From Stephanodiscus triporus (Eukaryota; Bacillariophyta; Thalassiosirophyceae; Thalassiosirales; Thalassiosiraceae), in contig JALLAZ010000997.1 in NCBI GenBank assembly GCA_036939755.1, positions 1-10,833 of the forward strand: a stretch of DNA of 10,833 bases. The letters run 5' to 3'. The translations under genes were made by a program, and so were the position numbers. Below are positions 1 to 8,420 of the stretch, piece by piece (within the stretch, counting starts at the first letter, position 1; every line of letters starts with the position of its first letter). The notes below the pieces were generated by a model. The model was not told the DNA's origin and did not search any database. It saw nothing but the letters and a program-made list of their open reading frames with translations.

Positions 1-55
1 TACATGCTACGTTGTGCTCCAAAAAATGATGTTCCACAAATAGACTGTGCTCACC
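1..55. repeat. Copy 1 of an exact 55-base direct repeat (partner 338-392)
   Basis: Bases 1-55 are identical to bases 338-392, in the same orientation and 337 bases apart. The copies diverge immediately after (a at 56, t at 393). Base 1 is the window edge, so this copy may extend further left. It lies just downstream of the stop codon of the minus-strand channel gene. Confidence 0.97.
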
Positions 56-121
56 ACGAACAAAATCAATCTATTATTGCTCTCTGTTACAAGCTCAATG
101 ATGAAAAATTGGAGTCGTCGC

Positions 122-2113
122 TCATTTATCTGCGCGAATTTCAAAGTGAACACCAGTTTTCGTCGCAGCTTGGAATATTGCCTCCAACACCTTTTGCCTG
201 TTATCAAAATATTCATCACCGGTTGGCTTAATCGTGAAATGACAATCGACCACAATCTGCAGATGGTCATCTTCGTAGTTTCGCCAGTGCGCACGGAATG
301 GCCTTGATCATTGGAATAAAATGACATGAATAATATATACATGCTACGTTGTGCTCCAAAAAATGATGTTCCACAAATAGACTGTGCTCACCTTGATCCA
401 TCTGTGATCAACTTTGGAAGTTTCTGAATTTCTTCTTTTATAGCATCCAAGAACTTATGAATTTTATGAGCATCGTCGTATCTAACTCTTAGTGTCTGTT
501 GAACCTGTGATTTTGGAGTTCTGCTCAAATTGTACACTCTTTGGCCACTCAACTGAAAAACAAAGGATTAAGCAGAATCTAATACTTTGGGCACAAAGAA
601 TGGCAATAGCAGTCAGATCTCACCGCTGAATTGGGAACACTCACTACCAACTCATCTGAGTATGGAAGAGATTAAGAACGCCGCGAGAAGAAAATTCTCG
701 TCAAAATTGGCCCATATCTACTCACCTGAGTTCCGAATCATCGTCTCAAACCATCCCATTTTCTCAATCCTTCCACTTGTTCCATCTGAAAAACGGACAT
801 CGTCGCCCTACGTATAAAATGAGCGACGGGGAGAAATCATCATTTAACTGTGCAGCAAAGATTACCAACAAAAATAGCACATTCATACTTACCTCGAACA
901 TTTTATCTGAGAGATGAAGTAAAATCCCACTCAGCAGCTGACTGGCGATGTCCTTGCTAGCCAGCCCAAATATCTAACGCGATATACAATGAATAACCGT
1001 CGGCGACATGAAAAGTTAACAGCGTATAACTTAGAAGGTAATTACTCACCAACGTTCCTGTCGCGCCAATGCTAAATAGTGACTAAGTCAACAGACAACA
1101 AATATATGTGGGCAACGGCAAAAGAGGCCCTGGATGGCCAGATAAATGATGATAGAATTCTTGATGCTCGTACCATAACTGCTATCCCGGTTTGAACCTC
1201 GAGATAGTTGAGCATGGAGAACATCCAACCGAGAAAGATCAAGCCATCTGCGATTTGGTCGAACACTTGCAATTTACCGAGATCTCCAGGCATTAGCTTC
1301 TCAAGAAAGAACCGCTTCAGAAGTTTGAATCGAGAGGCGATCCAACCTGTGGTGACGACTTTCGAAAATATACGAGATAATCTCTCCATAATCCCCCACG
1401 GATTGTAGCCGAGCTTCCTAGCAGCCAGAGCTATGCAATCAACAGCGATGACGGAGAGGCCGATCTTCGAAGCTTGGCTGATATGATCGACCACATGAAA
1501 TAGACGCGTGTTTCTGAATGGTAATATCATTCCACGTGCAAATTCACTTGAGGGTGGTTTCTTCTCATCCCTCATTTCATGTATACGATCATTAACCTTT
1601 TCATCGTTCCAAGGAGTTATAGCCTCGTAAGTCTCCCTAAGATAGGACTTGGATTCCATCAATTCAACCACAGCTTCCGCTCTCTCATCATCTTCAGCCA
1701 TGCGTTCCAATGTCGCCTTTGCGCATATCTCATAAAAAAATTGTGTTACGGGCACCAGTCCCCAACCAAATATTGCAAATATGGCAAGTTCTCCCTCGTG
1801 TAGAGCATCGGTCACATGTCGAAATACTTGGCCGAAGTGGAGCCCACCTTTCCTACAGCAATGACCCAGAGTAAAATGAGGCACACGATCTTAATGTGAA
1901 AATAACGAAGGCAACGTTTTGCATGACTACTTACCGCCTGAATAGTTGAGAAACGACCGGGAATATTTTACCCATCAACGCGGTGTCGGTAGCTTCCCCT
2001 CCGACTACTGCTTCGCTGATCGACTCAGATCCTACTTTCGCGCAATTCGCGCAGTTCAAAAATGAAATTAGCAACACTCCGAACGAGAGAACTCGGCTTT
2101 TTGATGACACCAT
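122..2113 (-). CDS. MscS-family mechanosensitive ion channel, eight exons, signal peptide
   Basis: Hand splicing on the minus strand gives exons 2113-1935, 1852-1174, 1082-1050, 973-893, 807-726, 655-624, 552-392 and 302-122. All seven introns are GT-AG, 70-91 bases long. The sum is 1428 bases, 475 residues plus TGA, with phase preserved at every junction. The first residues (MVSSKSRVLSFGVLLISFLNC) include a hydrophobic stretch and CANCA-like small residues, so a signal peptide is likely. An upstream in-frame ATG at 2188 would add 25 residues and bury it. Hydrophobic segments lie near residues 80-100, 190-210 and 260-285. The pore helix and upper vestibule are spread over exons 2-5: SLFSIGATGTL, then GLASKDIASQLLSG, then the beta-domain motif GDDVRFSDGTSGRIEKMGW (about 325-343) and DELVVSVPNS. 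The C-terminal alpha/beta part follows to residue 475. MscS homologues open under membrane tension and release solutes. Whether this one sits in plastid, ER or plasma membrane is unresolved: the region after the signal lacks the Phe typical of diatom plastid leaders. Confidence 0.93.
338..392. repeat. Copy 2 of the exact 55-base direct repeat
   Basis: Identical to 1-55. Read on the minus strand, this copy begins with the last base of exon 7 of the channel gene (392) and covers the GTGAGC donor and most of intron 7 (303-391). The other copy therefore duplicates a splice donor and intron piece beyond the stop codon. Either a small tandem duplication or a repeat-edge assembly effect could give this. 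Confidence 0.97.
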
Positions 2114-2299
2114 AGTGCAGTACGATGGACGATGATGCTTTGAGATTTTAGATATCTGGGGAATGGGGAAGCCATCAGTCAAGTTCACTCCACGGCGGTG
2201 CTCATCTCAGGGGCGGAGGCTAGATTTATTTATGCGTTCTCGCCTATCGTAAACAGACATAGGAATTAATACTGTAAAAAGTCTCTCAAAGGGGTTGAC

Positions 2300-2327
2300 T
2301 ACTGTACGTTTGACCTCAATTGGCAAC
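2300..2327. repeat. Left inverted repeat of the putative element
   Basis: This 28-base stretch starts tactgtac and ends ttggcaac. It matches the reverse complement of 3361-3388 at 26 of 28 positions; the mismatches are at 2308 and 2319. Confidence 0.85.
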
Positions 2328-2507
2328 TTGATTTCTAAATATCACAAATTCCGACCTCACACCCACTTAGATATTGTAGGGCAGGTTAAAAAAATAGGAA
2401 GTCTCACTCGGGGCATGGTTTGGGGACGTAAACCGACCGAGATATGATTGGGAGAAGGTTGGTATATTTTACTCACTTTCATTCATATTTGTTAGTAGAA
2501 AATTTAA

Positions 2508-3317
2508 TCTAAGAACAAAGCAGAGGGTGTTTACCTAGACAGATGTGGTTGTTTAAGATACCAAACAGGCCAATTAAGCACTATAGTTCCTACACAAAAT
2601 AGAATACTGCAAAGTCCAAAAGATGGGTACTTTGGAAATCCAACTGTACGTGCAGTGTCTAAGTTATGTAGAGCGTCTATGCAAATTACTCTGAAGGTAA
2701 AGTCCAGTAGTGGTGTGTCTGACATTTCTCCCACACTATCTTTATTGTCAGGATCTACCAAATGGCTTCGCATATTGCACGATGGTAGCATACATATTGT
2801 TTCTAAGACCAATATTGTAGATTACGACAATGTAAGATTGACATGTAGTCTGTTTGACATAGCTCAATCACCTGTGGTGCATAGAGTTAGACTGCTAGAG
2901 TCATTTATGTACATGGTGTGTCTTGAATCTAGATGCACTCTAGATCCAGCAGAATACGAGTGTCTACTACAACTAATGTTATTTCTAGTAAATACAAATA
3001 TACAACCAAGCAATGGAATAGAGACTGACATAAATAAATACTACGGTGAATTCCACACACTATCTAGATGGAACATGTGCTATGCAACTATTGGGTACTA
3101 TGACTCCACAATATTGAGTTTAGAGCCAACTACACTAGTAGAATGCATGATGCTTGGAGACTTCAGCTCTGTGCCATCCATCTCTCGATTGTGTAACCTG
3201 ATAACACACAAATTGAGGGAGCTTATTTCTCGGCCCCTGCCCATGGGGTCAACACCAGTGATAGTTTATACAACCCCTCACTCAATGGGGGGTTGTATAA
3301 ACTATTCAGTTTGGTAG
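2508..3317 (+). CDS. Unrecognised AT-rich open frame inside the putative element; no clear start, 3' end in a foldback
   Basis: The frame is open from 2508 (after TAA at 2505) to TAG at 3315, 269 sense codons. No ATG occurs until 2679. The track-style start at 2655 is GTG, so the true 5' end is missing or spliced, possibly via an AG at 2521-2522. The protein is not one I recognise. It has no obvious signal peptide, catalytic triad or zinc cluster. It contains several mixed hydrophobic/charged segments, for example VVHRVRLLESFMYMVCLES and CLLQLMLFLVNTNIQPSN, and a Tyr/Trp-rich patch KYYGEFHTLSRWNMCYATIG, as in folded globular proteins. The last 35 codons or so fall in the nested palindrome and are probably not original coding sequence, which suggests a truncated 3' end. 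Codons favour A/T in third position, unlike NDUFV1 next door. It could be a captured host exon, a transposon gene or an old viral gene; nothing here decides. Confidence 0.45.
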   Translation, partial: SKNKAEGVYLDRCGCLRYQTGQLSTIVPTQNRILQSPKDGYFGNPTVRAVSKLCRASMQITLKVKSSSGVSDISPTLSLLSGSTKWLRILHDGSIHIVSKTNIVDYDNVRLTCSLFDIAQSPVVHRVRLLESFMYMVCLESRCTLDPAEYECLLQLMLFLVNTNIQPSNGIETDINKYYGEFHTLSRWNMCYATIGYYDSTILSLEPTTLVECMMLGDFSSVPSISRLCNLITHKLRELISRPLPMGSTPVIVYTTPHSMGGCINYSVW

Positions 3318-3355
3318 TGGCCATCATAAAAGCTGAGAAATAAGCTCCCTCAATT
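3211..3355. repeat. Nested foldback: 21-base perfect outer arms, 17-base perfect inner arms
   Basis: The outer arms 3211-3231 and 3335-3355 are perfect reverse complements (aattgagggagc / gctccctcaatt at their outer ends). Inside them, 3261-3277 and 3289-3305 form a perfect 17-base stem around an 11-base loop. A transcript or single strand could fold into a two-tier hairpin. It abuts the right inverted repeat of the putative element and disrupts the 3' end of its open frame. Confidence 0.9.
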
Positions 3356-3360
3356 AAGGG

Positions 3361-3388
3361 GTTGCCAACTGAGGTCAAATGTACAGTA
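3361..3388. repeat. Right inverted repeat of the putative element
   Basis: Reverse complement of 2300-2327 with two mismatches. It begins gttgccaact and ends gtacagta, five bases right of the outer arm of the nested foldback. Confidence 0.85.
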
Positions 3389-3699
3389 CCATACTGAATT
3401 GAAATTGTTGTTTCATAATTCTCCTCGCATTGCATTTCCACCTCCCCGTCGCTCTCGTTGACCCCCCTGTCGACAGCCGTCGATTGTCAAGTAGTCGATT
3501 GGTCCAGACACAAGCATTCATGAATCGAAGACAAGTGAGGCCGATGATAACATAATAGATGAAACTCTCATCATTGTGGGATGAGCCTTGTTACTAGACG
3601 AACAATTTTAGTGTCCAATCAATAATTCGTCTCTCAAGGTAAAGATTTAATGCTGTAATTTACACTCCGTAGGATTTACGAACATACACAAACTACATA
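3389..3699. other. Intergenic stretch downstream of NDUFV1; nothing convincing
   Basis: About 310 bases between the putative element and the NDUFV1 stop codon. It presumably holds the NDUFV1 3' untranslated region, read leftwards. No open frame, RNA gene or repeat of note was seen beyond short gtcgat-type duplications near 3470-3505. Confidence 0.6.
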
Positions 3700-5452
3700 T
3701 TATTTGAGTCCGTATACCATCTTGTCTCCGTTCGCCTCGACCCACTCCTTGTTGTCGAAGGGATCGCCGCTCCACGCGTACTGGAAGGCCTTCTCCCGGT
3801 CAAAGCTCGACGGATCGTCGATCCTGTCCTCGATGTCCTTCCGGAAGTGTCGGAGCAATCCCTGCACCGGCCACGCGGCCGCGTCGCCCAACGCGCAAAT
3901 GGTGTGCCCCTCGATCTGACGACTGATCTCCTCGAGCATGGGTATCTCGCGCTTGTCGGCGTCCCCCCTCTCCATGCGTATGAGTATGTCCTCGAGCCAG
4001 GACGTGCCCTCCCTGCAGGGGGTGCACTGCCCGCAGCTCTCGTGCTTGTAGAAGTGGGCCAGACGACGGATTGCCCCGACCATGTCGACGGTGTCGTCGA
4101 ACATGGTGACAGCGGCCGTGCCCAGTCCCGATCCCTTGGCGCGCAGGTCGTCGAATTCCATCAGCGCCTCGTCGCACAAAGGTTTGTTAAGGACAGGCAC
4201 GGACGATCCGCCCGGGATGCAAGCGCGGAGGCTGTCCCACCCGTTCCTCATCCCGCCGCAGTGCTTCTCGATCAACTCGCGCAGCGGGATGGACATGCTC
4301 TCCTCCACGACGATCGGGTTCTTCACGTGTCCGGAGATCGCGAATAGCTTCGTGCCGCGATTGTTCGGATTCCCGAACCCTGCGAACCACGACCCCCCCC
4401 TCCTAAGTATCGTGGGAGCGACCGCCACGGTCTCGACGTTCGTCACCGTGGTCGGACAGCCGAACACGCCCACGCCGGCGGGGAACGGAGGCTTGAGACG
4501 AGGCTTGCCCTGCCTCCCCTCGAGGCTCTCGATGAGGGCCGTTTCCTCCCCGCATATGTATGCCCCGGCGCCCCGGTGGAGGTACACGTCGAAGTCGTAC
4601 CCGGACCCGCATGCGTTCCTCCCGATCAATCCCGCGGCGTACGCCTCGTGTATCGCCTCGTCGAGCACCACCGCCTCGTTGAAGTACTCCCCCCGGATGT
4701 ATATGTACGCCGCGCGCGCCCTCATGGCGTATCCGGCGAGCAGGCACCCCTCGATGAGCTTGTGCGGGTCCTTCCTCATGATCTCGCGATCCTTGCACGT
4801 TCCCGGCTCCGACTCGTCGGCGTTCACCACGAGGAAGGACGGTCGGCCGTCGGACTCCTTGGGCATGAAACTCCACTTGAGACCGGAGGGGAAGCCTGCA
4901 CCTCCCCGCCCGCGCAGGCCGGAGTCCTTGATCTCCTGGACGATCCAATCGGGTCCCATGCGCATTATGTCGGACGTGAGGTGGTAGTCGCCGCGCTTGA
5001 GGGCGTCCTTGAGGCGCCAGTCCTGCTCGCCGTAGAGGTTGGTGAAGATGCGATCCTGGTCCGTTAGGCCGCCGTAGGCGCTGTTTCAGGGGGGGAGGGC
5101 AGAGTGGTGGAGGGAGGGGAGGGGAGGACATTTTTTTTTCGTGCGTGGATGAGTGTCAGGAGGGGAGGGGGAGAGAATCAATGAAAGACGAAGGGAGAAG
5201 CCGACGATATATTATCATGCCCTCCGAAGGCATGGCATCACTCTATCTCTCGCCCGCGACATTTTCTCCGGGGGGGAGGGGGAGGGGGAGGGGGAGGGAG
5301 GGAAAACAAATACGTCCGATGAAGAAAAATGAAACTCACCCGGCGCCCGCCAACAGGTCGGCACGTCCCTTCGTGGACGCTAACCTCGACGACGGTGTCA
5401 ACCCGGCGGCGCGGGGGAGGAGGGCCCTCCGTATGGCTGCCGACGCGAACAT
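3700..5452 (-). CDS. NDUFV1: NADH:ubiquinone oxidoreductase 51 kDa subunit (complex I flavoprotein 1), two exons
   Basis: Exon 1 is 5452-5340 and exon 2 is 5080-3700. The intron 5339-5081 has a GTGAGT donor and a long pyrimidine tract before CAG. The join (GG|C) keeps frame and gives 497 residues, normal for the family. Exon 1 encodes an Arg/Ala-rich presequence ([17 protein letters not shown]) typical of mitochondrial import. The mature part starts near [16 protein letters not shown]. Motifs seen: the FMN-binding glycine loop [13 protein letters not shown] (about 92-104), NADESEPGT (124-132), the signature [15 protein letters not shown] (about 208-222), and the N3 [4Fe-4S] ligands in [12 protein letters not shown] (about 383-394) with the fourth cysteine in HTICALGD (about 430). 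The protein takes electrons from NADH to FMN and passes them to the iron-sulfur chain in the matrix arm of complex I. Exon 2 runs 460 codons without a break and is GC-rich. In-frame TGA just upstream of 5080 confirms that an intron is needed. Divergent from the RRM gene. Confidence 0.97.
5089..5302 (+). other. G-rich intron of NDUFV1 with G-quadruplex potential
   Basis: On the plus strand 5270-5302 has G runs of 7, 5, 5, 5, 3 and 3 separated by single A bases, an ideal G-quadruplex pattern. A second G-run cluster lies at 5089-5128. The sequence is inside the 259-base NDUFV1 intron, so the pre-mRNA carries C-rich tracts and the G-rich strand is the template. The 5089-5128 part also serves as the pyrimidine tract of the splice acceptor. 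Confidence 0.8.
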
Positions 5453-5686
5453 GGTTGGTGGTTTTTATGTTGTTGTTGTTTAGCGAGATATTTGGTGTAT
5501 CGTATCGTAGCATTCGTACGTATCGTAGAGTCGGTTGACTCAGGACGCGACGCCGAACAGACCGAGCGAGACCGATATCCTCGGTGCGGTGGGTTCGCGT
5601 TGTGGGAGGAGTTCGAAAACATTTGAGACGTCTGTCGCTTTCTTTGTCCGCTTTCTCGCGTCACAATCATCGATCTCTCAAATTAT
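5453..5686. promoter_or_regulatory. Divergent intergenic region between NDUFV1 and the RRM gene
   Basis: The NDUFV1 start codon (5452, minus) and the first recognisable RRM-gene codons (about 5687, plus) are only about 235 bases apart, so the region probably holds both promoters. It has a (tgt/tgg)-type run near 5455-5480 and two copies of tatcgtag (5503-5510, 5521-5528). No TATA-like box can be assigned with confidence. The only plus-strand ATG (5467) does not lead into the RRM frame. Confidence 0.5.
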
Positions 5687-6456
5687 TTGCCAGAGCCAAC
5701 CTTCCCTCTCTTCGACACCCTGAATCCGAACTCTCAACCATGTGGTCAAGCTCTCTACATCAGCAACCTGGACTACACCATCACCGCGTCTCGCCTCCCG
5801 CAGGGAGTTCGAGAACTTCGGCAAGGTGACTGGTGTCTTCATCCTCACGGAACCCGGCTCGAAGAAACACAAGGTTCATCACCTTCGCTGATATCCAAGA
5901 TGGACGGGTGCAAGCTCGATGGACGGACTCTGAGAGTCAAAGAGTCAATGCCAAGGGGTGAGAGACCTGCCAATCCCGGCAGGAGGGGCGCCAGAGGAGA
6001 AGCGGGTCGGAGGAGGGGGGGGGGTCAAGCGACTCGGTCCAGATGTCTTCGATATCTTTAACCCCCAGTGATGAGACGGTGTCGTTGGCTACAGGACCTT
6101 CGACCTTTACCCCCATCGATGGGACGGGATCTGCTGCTTCGAGATCTTCGACGCCCAGTGTCACCTTTTCTCAAAGACGTCTCTACTACACCATACGCGC
6201 GAGCAACATATCTGACGATACCGCCGAGACCGACCTGCAGATGCTGTTCCAGCCATTCGGGCGCATAAGTCGCGTCTACATATCGATGTACGTACCAAAG
6301 GACAAGAAGAAGCCGATTAAGAGGCGGGGATTTGCCTTCGTCTCGTTTGTAAACCAGGAGGACGCATCGAGCGCTATGGCCGAGCTCCAAGGGCACAGGT
6401 ACGACTACATGATCCTCGACTTGGAGTGGGAGAGGCCAAGGGTGCCGAAAATGTGA
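5687..6456 (+). pseudogene. Two-RRM RNA-binding protein gene with a frame-broken first RRM; second RRM resembles eIF3g
   Basis: RRM1 begins at about 5750 with ALYISNLDYTITASRL (RNP2-like). It then shifts frame to EFENFGKVTGVFILTEPGS near 5797. It shifts again at about 5863, where the RNP1 core (expected K-G-F-x-F) is shortened to FITFADIQD. It resumes at about 5900 as MDGCKLDGRTLRVKESMPRG in the first frame. A linker rich in Arg/Gly follows. At a run of ten G (6015-6024) the frame must change once more to enter the intact RRM2 (6181-6456): YTIRASNISDDTAETDLQ, FGRISRVYIS, RRGFAFVSF (RNP1) and YDYMILDLEWERPR, ending at TGA 6454. The NxSxDTxExDLQxLFxPFGxISR and GYD-x-LIL-x-EW pattern is typical of the C-terminal RRM of translation factor eIF3g, but the eIF3g zinc knuckle is not here. 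No in-frame ATG precedes 5687 back to the TGA at 5624, so a 5' exon (acceptor at 5691-5692, tttgccag?) or the start itself is missing. It is either a decaying gene or several local sequence/assembly errors. Confidence 0.72.
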
Positions 6457-7019
6457 ATGAGTGCGGCGGTGTGGTGAGGGACGGCGCGGTTATGCCCTTG
6501 TCGAGAAATACTAAGTGTGGTATTAATTAAAAACAATATATTAGTGAGAAGGTGGACCACCCTTATGCAAGCAAGCAGGAATTGAAGCATCTTGATGCAC
6601 ATCAATTATTACTCAAAGAAATCTTATGACACTGTTACTTATCGTATTGTCCTTGTCTTTCCGAGTATTTGACTGCAGTAAGAATGAAGCGAATGAAACA
6701 ACGGAGCAATTCAAGTCGTGATGCATCTACAAGTGCCATCATTATTAGTACATTCGAATCTTATTTATAGAATAATAATGGCTATTCGTGAATTTGGAGG
6801 GGATGAATGCCTTTGGAGATGCATTTTACACTATGATGCAATTTGACCCACGACCCAGTGCGGTACCCGCTCGATCCTCCAAGAAAAGACCAGCACCGAG
6901 GTCCCAACCGAAAGCCGATCTCTAATATTCGCGACGGAGCGGCAAGGTCCTCTCCTCTGTCCCTTCGAAGTAAGCGAGAAAAACTGCGTTTGTCCCCAAT
7001 CTCTGATTTACGGGATGTA
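6457..7019. other. Intergenic region between convergent RRM and NagA genes
   Basis: About 560 bases, AT-rich in its left two thirds, between the RRM stop (6456) and the NagA stop (7020). The two genes converge here, so it should contain both 3' untranslated regions. A tail-like attaattaaaaacaatatatt lies at about 6522-6541. I see no gene, RNA or strong hairpin in it. Confidence 0.6.
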
Positions 7020-7139
7020 TCACGCCCCGGATCCCCTTCGATAGGCGAGGCGGCCGCCTACCCACGTCGCGTGTACCACCAAATCGTCGTCAAGCATCAC
7101 CACGTCCGCCCGTGCGCCCGCCTCCAGTATGCCGATGAG

Positions 7140-7203
7140 GGCGTCGTCGTCGTCGTCGTAGTCCGCCGGGGGCCTGCAGTTGCCGTAGTCGTCGTCGTCG
7201 TCA
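7140..7203. repeat. (GTC)n microsatellite tracts in the NagA C-terminal region
   Basis: Two GTC runs (about 7142-7160 and 7187-7202) read as poly-Asp in the minus-strand protein, inserted before the conserved ILEAGARADVVMLDDD block. They lengthen a loop that is short in other family members. Confidence 0.8.
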
Positions 7204-8386
7204 GCGTCGCCATCGGCGACGTCACTCCCACCCCTACCCGGCCCCCTCCCGACGACGACGTGCCTCCCCAGGACCGTGGCTGGGTGCAACGTCGCGCAAA
7301 GTAGCGCCCCGCCGATGGGACAGTCGACGTACGTTCGAAATCGACGGACGCACTCATCCATAGGGGCGACGCTCCCCGCGAGCGTCTTGCCCGTACCGTC
7401 GTTCATGACGGCGCGATCGCCTTCCGGGGATCGCACCACGCCCGTCGTCGTCGTCGTCGTCGTTGAGACCCATGGCCGCCATGGCGTCGGTCACGAGCAC
7501 GCATCCCGCGGGATGGGCCCGATACGCCATCCTCACGGCGCACTCGTGCACGTGCACGCCGTCGACTATGATGCCGTAGTGCGGCCTCGTCAATCCCATC
7601 CGTCCGAGCGCGCAGGGGGACGAGAGAAGCCCGTGCAATCCCGGCGCGCGGTGGTGAAATGGTTCCATTTTGTTGTACAGGTGGGTCACCATGACAGGGC
7701 GCGCGTCCGGTCCTCGTACGTCGCCTCGGTGTGTCCCAACGAGACGACCACGGGTCGCCGTGGTCGACGTCGACGTCGTCGTCGTTGTCGTCGTCGTCGG
7801 GTTTCGAAAGACGGCCGGAACGCCTCGCGAGCAATCGGATGACGTCACACGCGCCCGGAAGCTCCGGCGCGAGGGTCACGATGTCAACGTCGTCGAGGGT
7901 CGGCATCGCCGACGCCGACGTAGTAGTAGTCGTCGACAGGCCGTAGACGTCCTCCACCGACGCCATCCCCCCCGACGGCAAGACGACGTGGGACGGATCG
8001 TGCGCCCCGGTCCTCGTGGGCGCGAAGAACGGTCCCTCCAGGTGCATCCCAAGTATCCTCGCGCCGTCCACCGCGCCGTCGACCGACCCATCCCCCCGGC
8101 GCATCCGACGACGACTCTCCCGTTGTCCCTCCCTTGCCTCGTTAATCGCATTCATCGACCGACAGTACGTCACCCTCGACGACGACACCATCGTCGGACG
8201 CGACGCGCAGGACGTCCGACGCGACCAGTCCCCGACCTTCGTCGTCGTCGTCGACCGCCACGCGCGAGAAATCGACGCCGTACCCGCCGTTGAGCTGCAG
8301 GTCGACGAATCCCGGGGACAGGATGAGGCCACGACAGTCGACGACGACGTCCGCCGCATCGTCGTCGGCACGATCGTGCTGAATGT

Positions 8387-8387
<1 letters not shown>

Positions 8388-8419
<32 letters not shown>
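8388..8419. repeat. (CGA)n microsatellite, about 10.7 units
   Basis: An uninterrupted 32-base trinucleotide tract in the N-terminal part of the NagA gene. It is read on the minus strand as poly-Ser or poly-Val depending on frame, so it is a likely place for length change and frame loss. Similar shorter tracts lie at 7441-7466, 7767-7800 and 8240-8255. Confidence 0.95.

Positions 8420-8420
<1 letters not shown>

Larger units (their letters stand above)
2300..3388. mobile_element. Putative insertion bounded by imperfect inverted repeats, with a foldback end
   Basis: Inverted repeats of 28 bases (26 matching) lie at 2300-2327 and 3361-3388. Between them are an AT-rich open frame (2508-3317) and, at the right end, a nested palindrome (3211-3355). 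No target-site duplication is obvious next to the repeats, and no transposase motif was recognised in the ORF. The block therefore resembles a non-autonomous DNA transposon, a foldback element or an integrated virus-like fragment. The bounds are inferred from the repeats alone. The motif aaggggttg occurs at both edges (2289-2297 and 3356-3364). Confidence 0.5.

Noticed and set aside
1072..1884. Minus-strand 270-codon frame as a complete single-exon gene
   Set aside because: The MscS motifs continue only after splicing at 1173/1083. The last 33 codons are intron read-through and the first 10 codons lie in intron 1.
3223..3441. Minus-strand 72-codon frame through the foldback
   Set aside because: It is made of palindrome and inverted-repeat sequence and has no protein-like pattern.
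4082..4987. Plus-strand 301-codon frame opposite NDUFV1
   Set aside because: It is antisense to a highly conserved exon, and its openness follows from GC-rich codon use in NDUFV1.
7403..8371. Minus-strand 322-codon frame taken as one complete protein
   Set aside because: Only its first half carries NagA motifs (PTMVSS to the LLARR block). The remainder is an Arg-rich out-of-frame translation of the downstream NagA part.
7140..8420. Regular GTC/GAC repeats as a CRISPR array
   Set aside because: They are simple trinucleotide tracts with no repeat-spacer alternation, in a eukaryotic genome.
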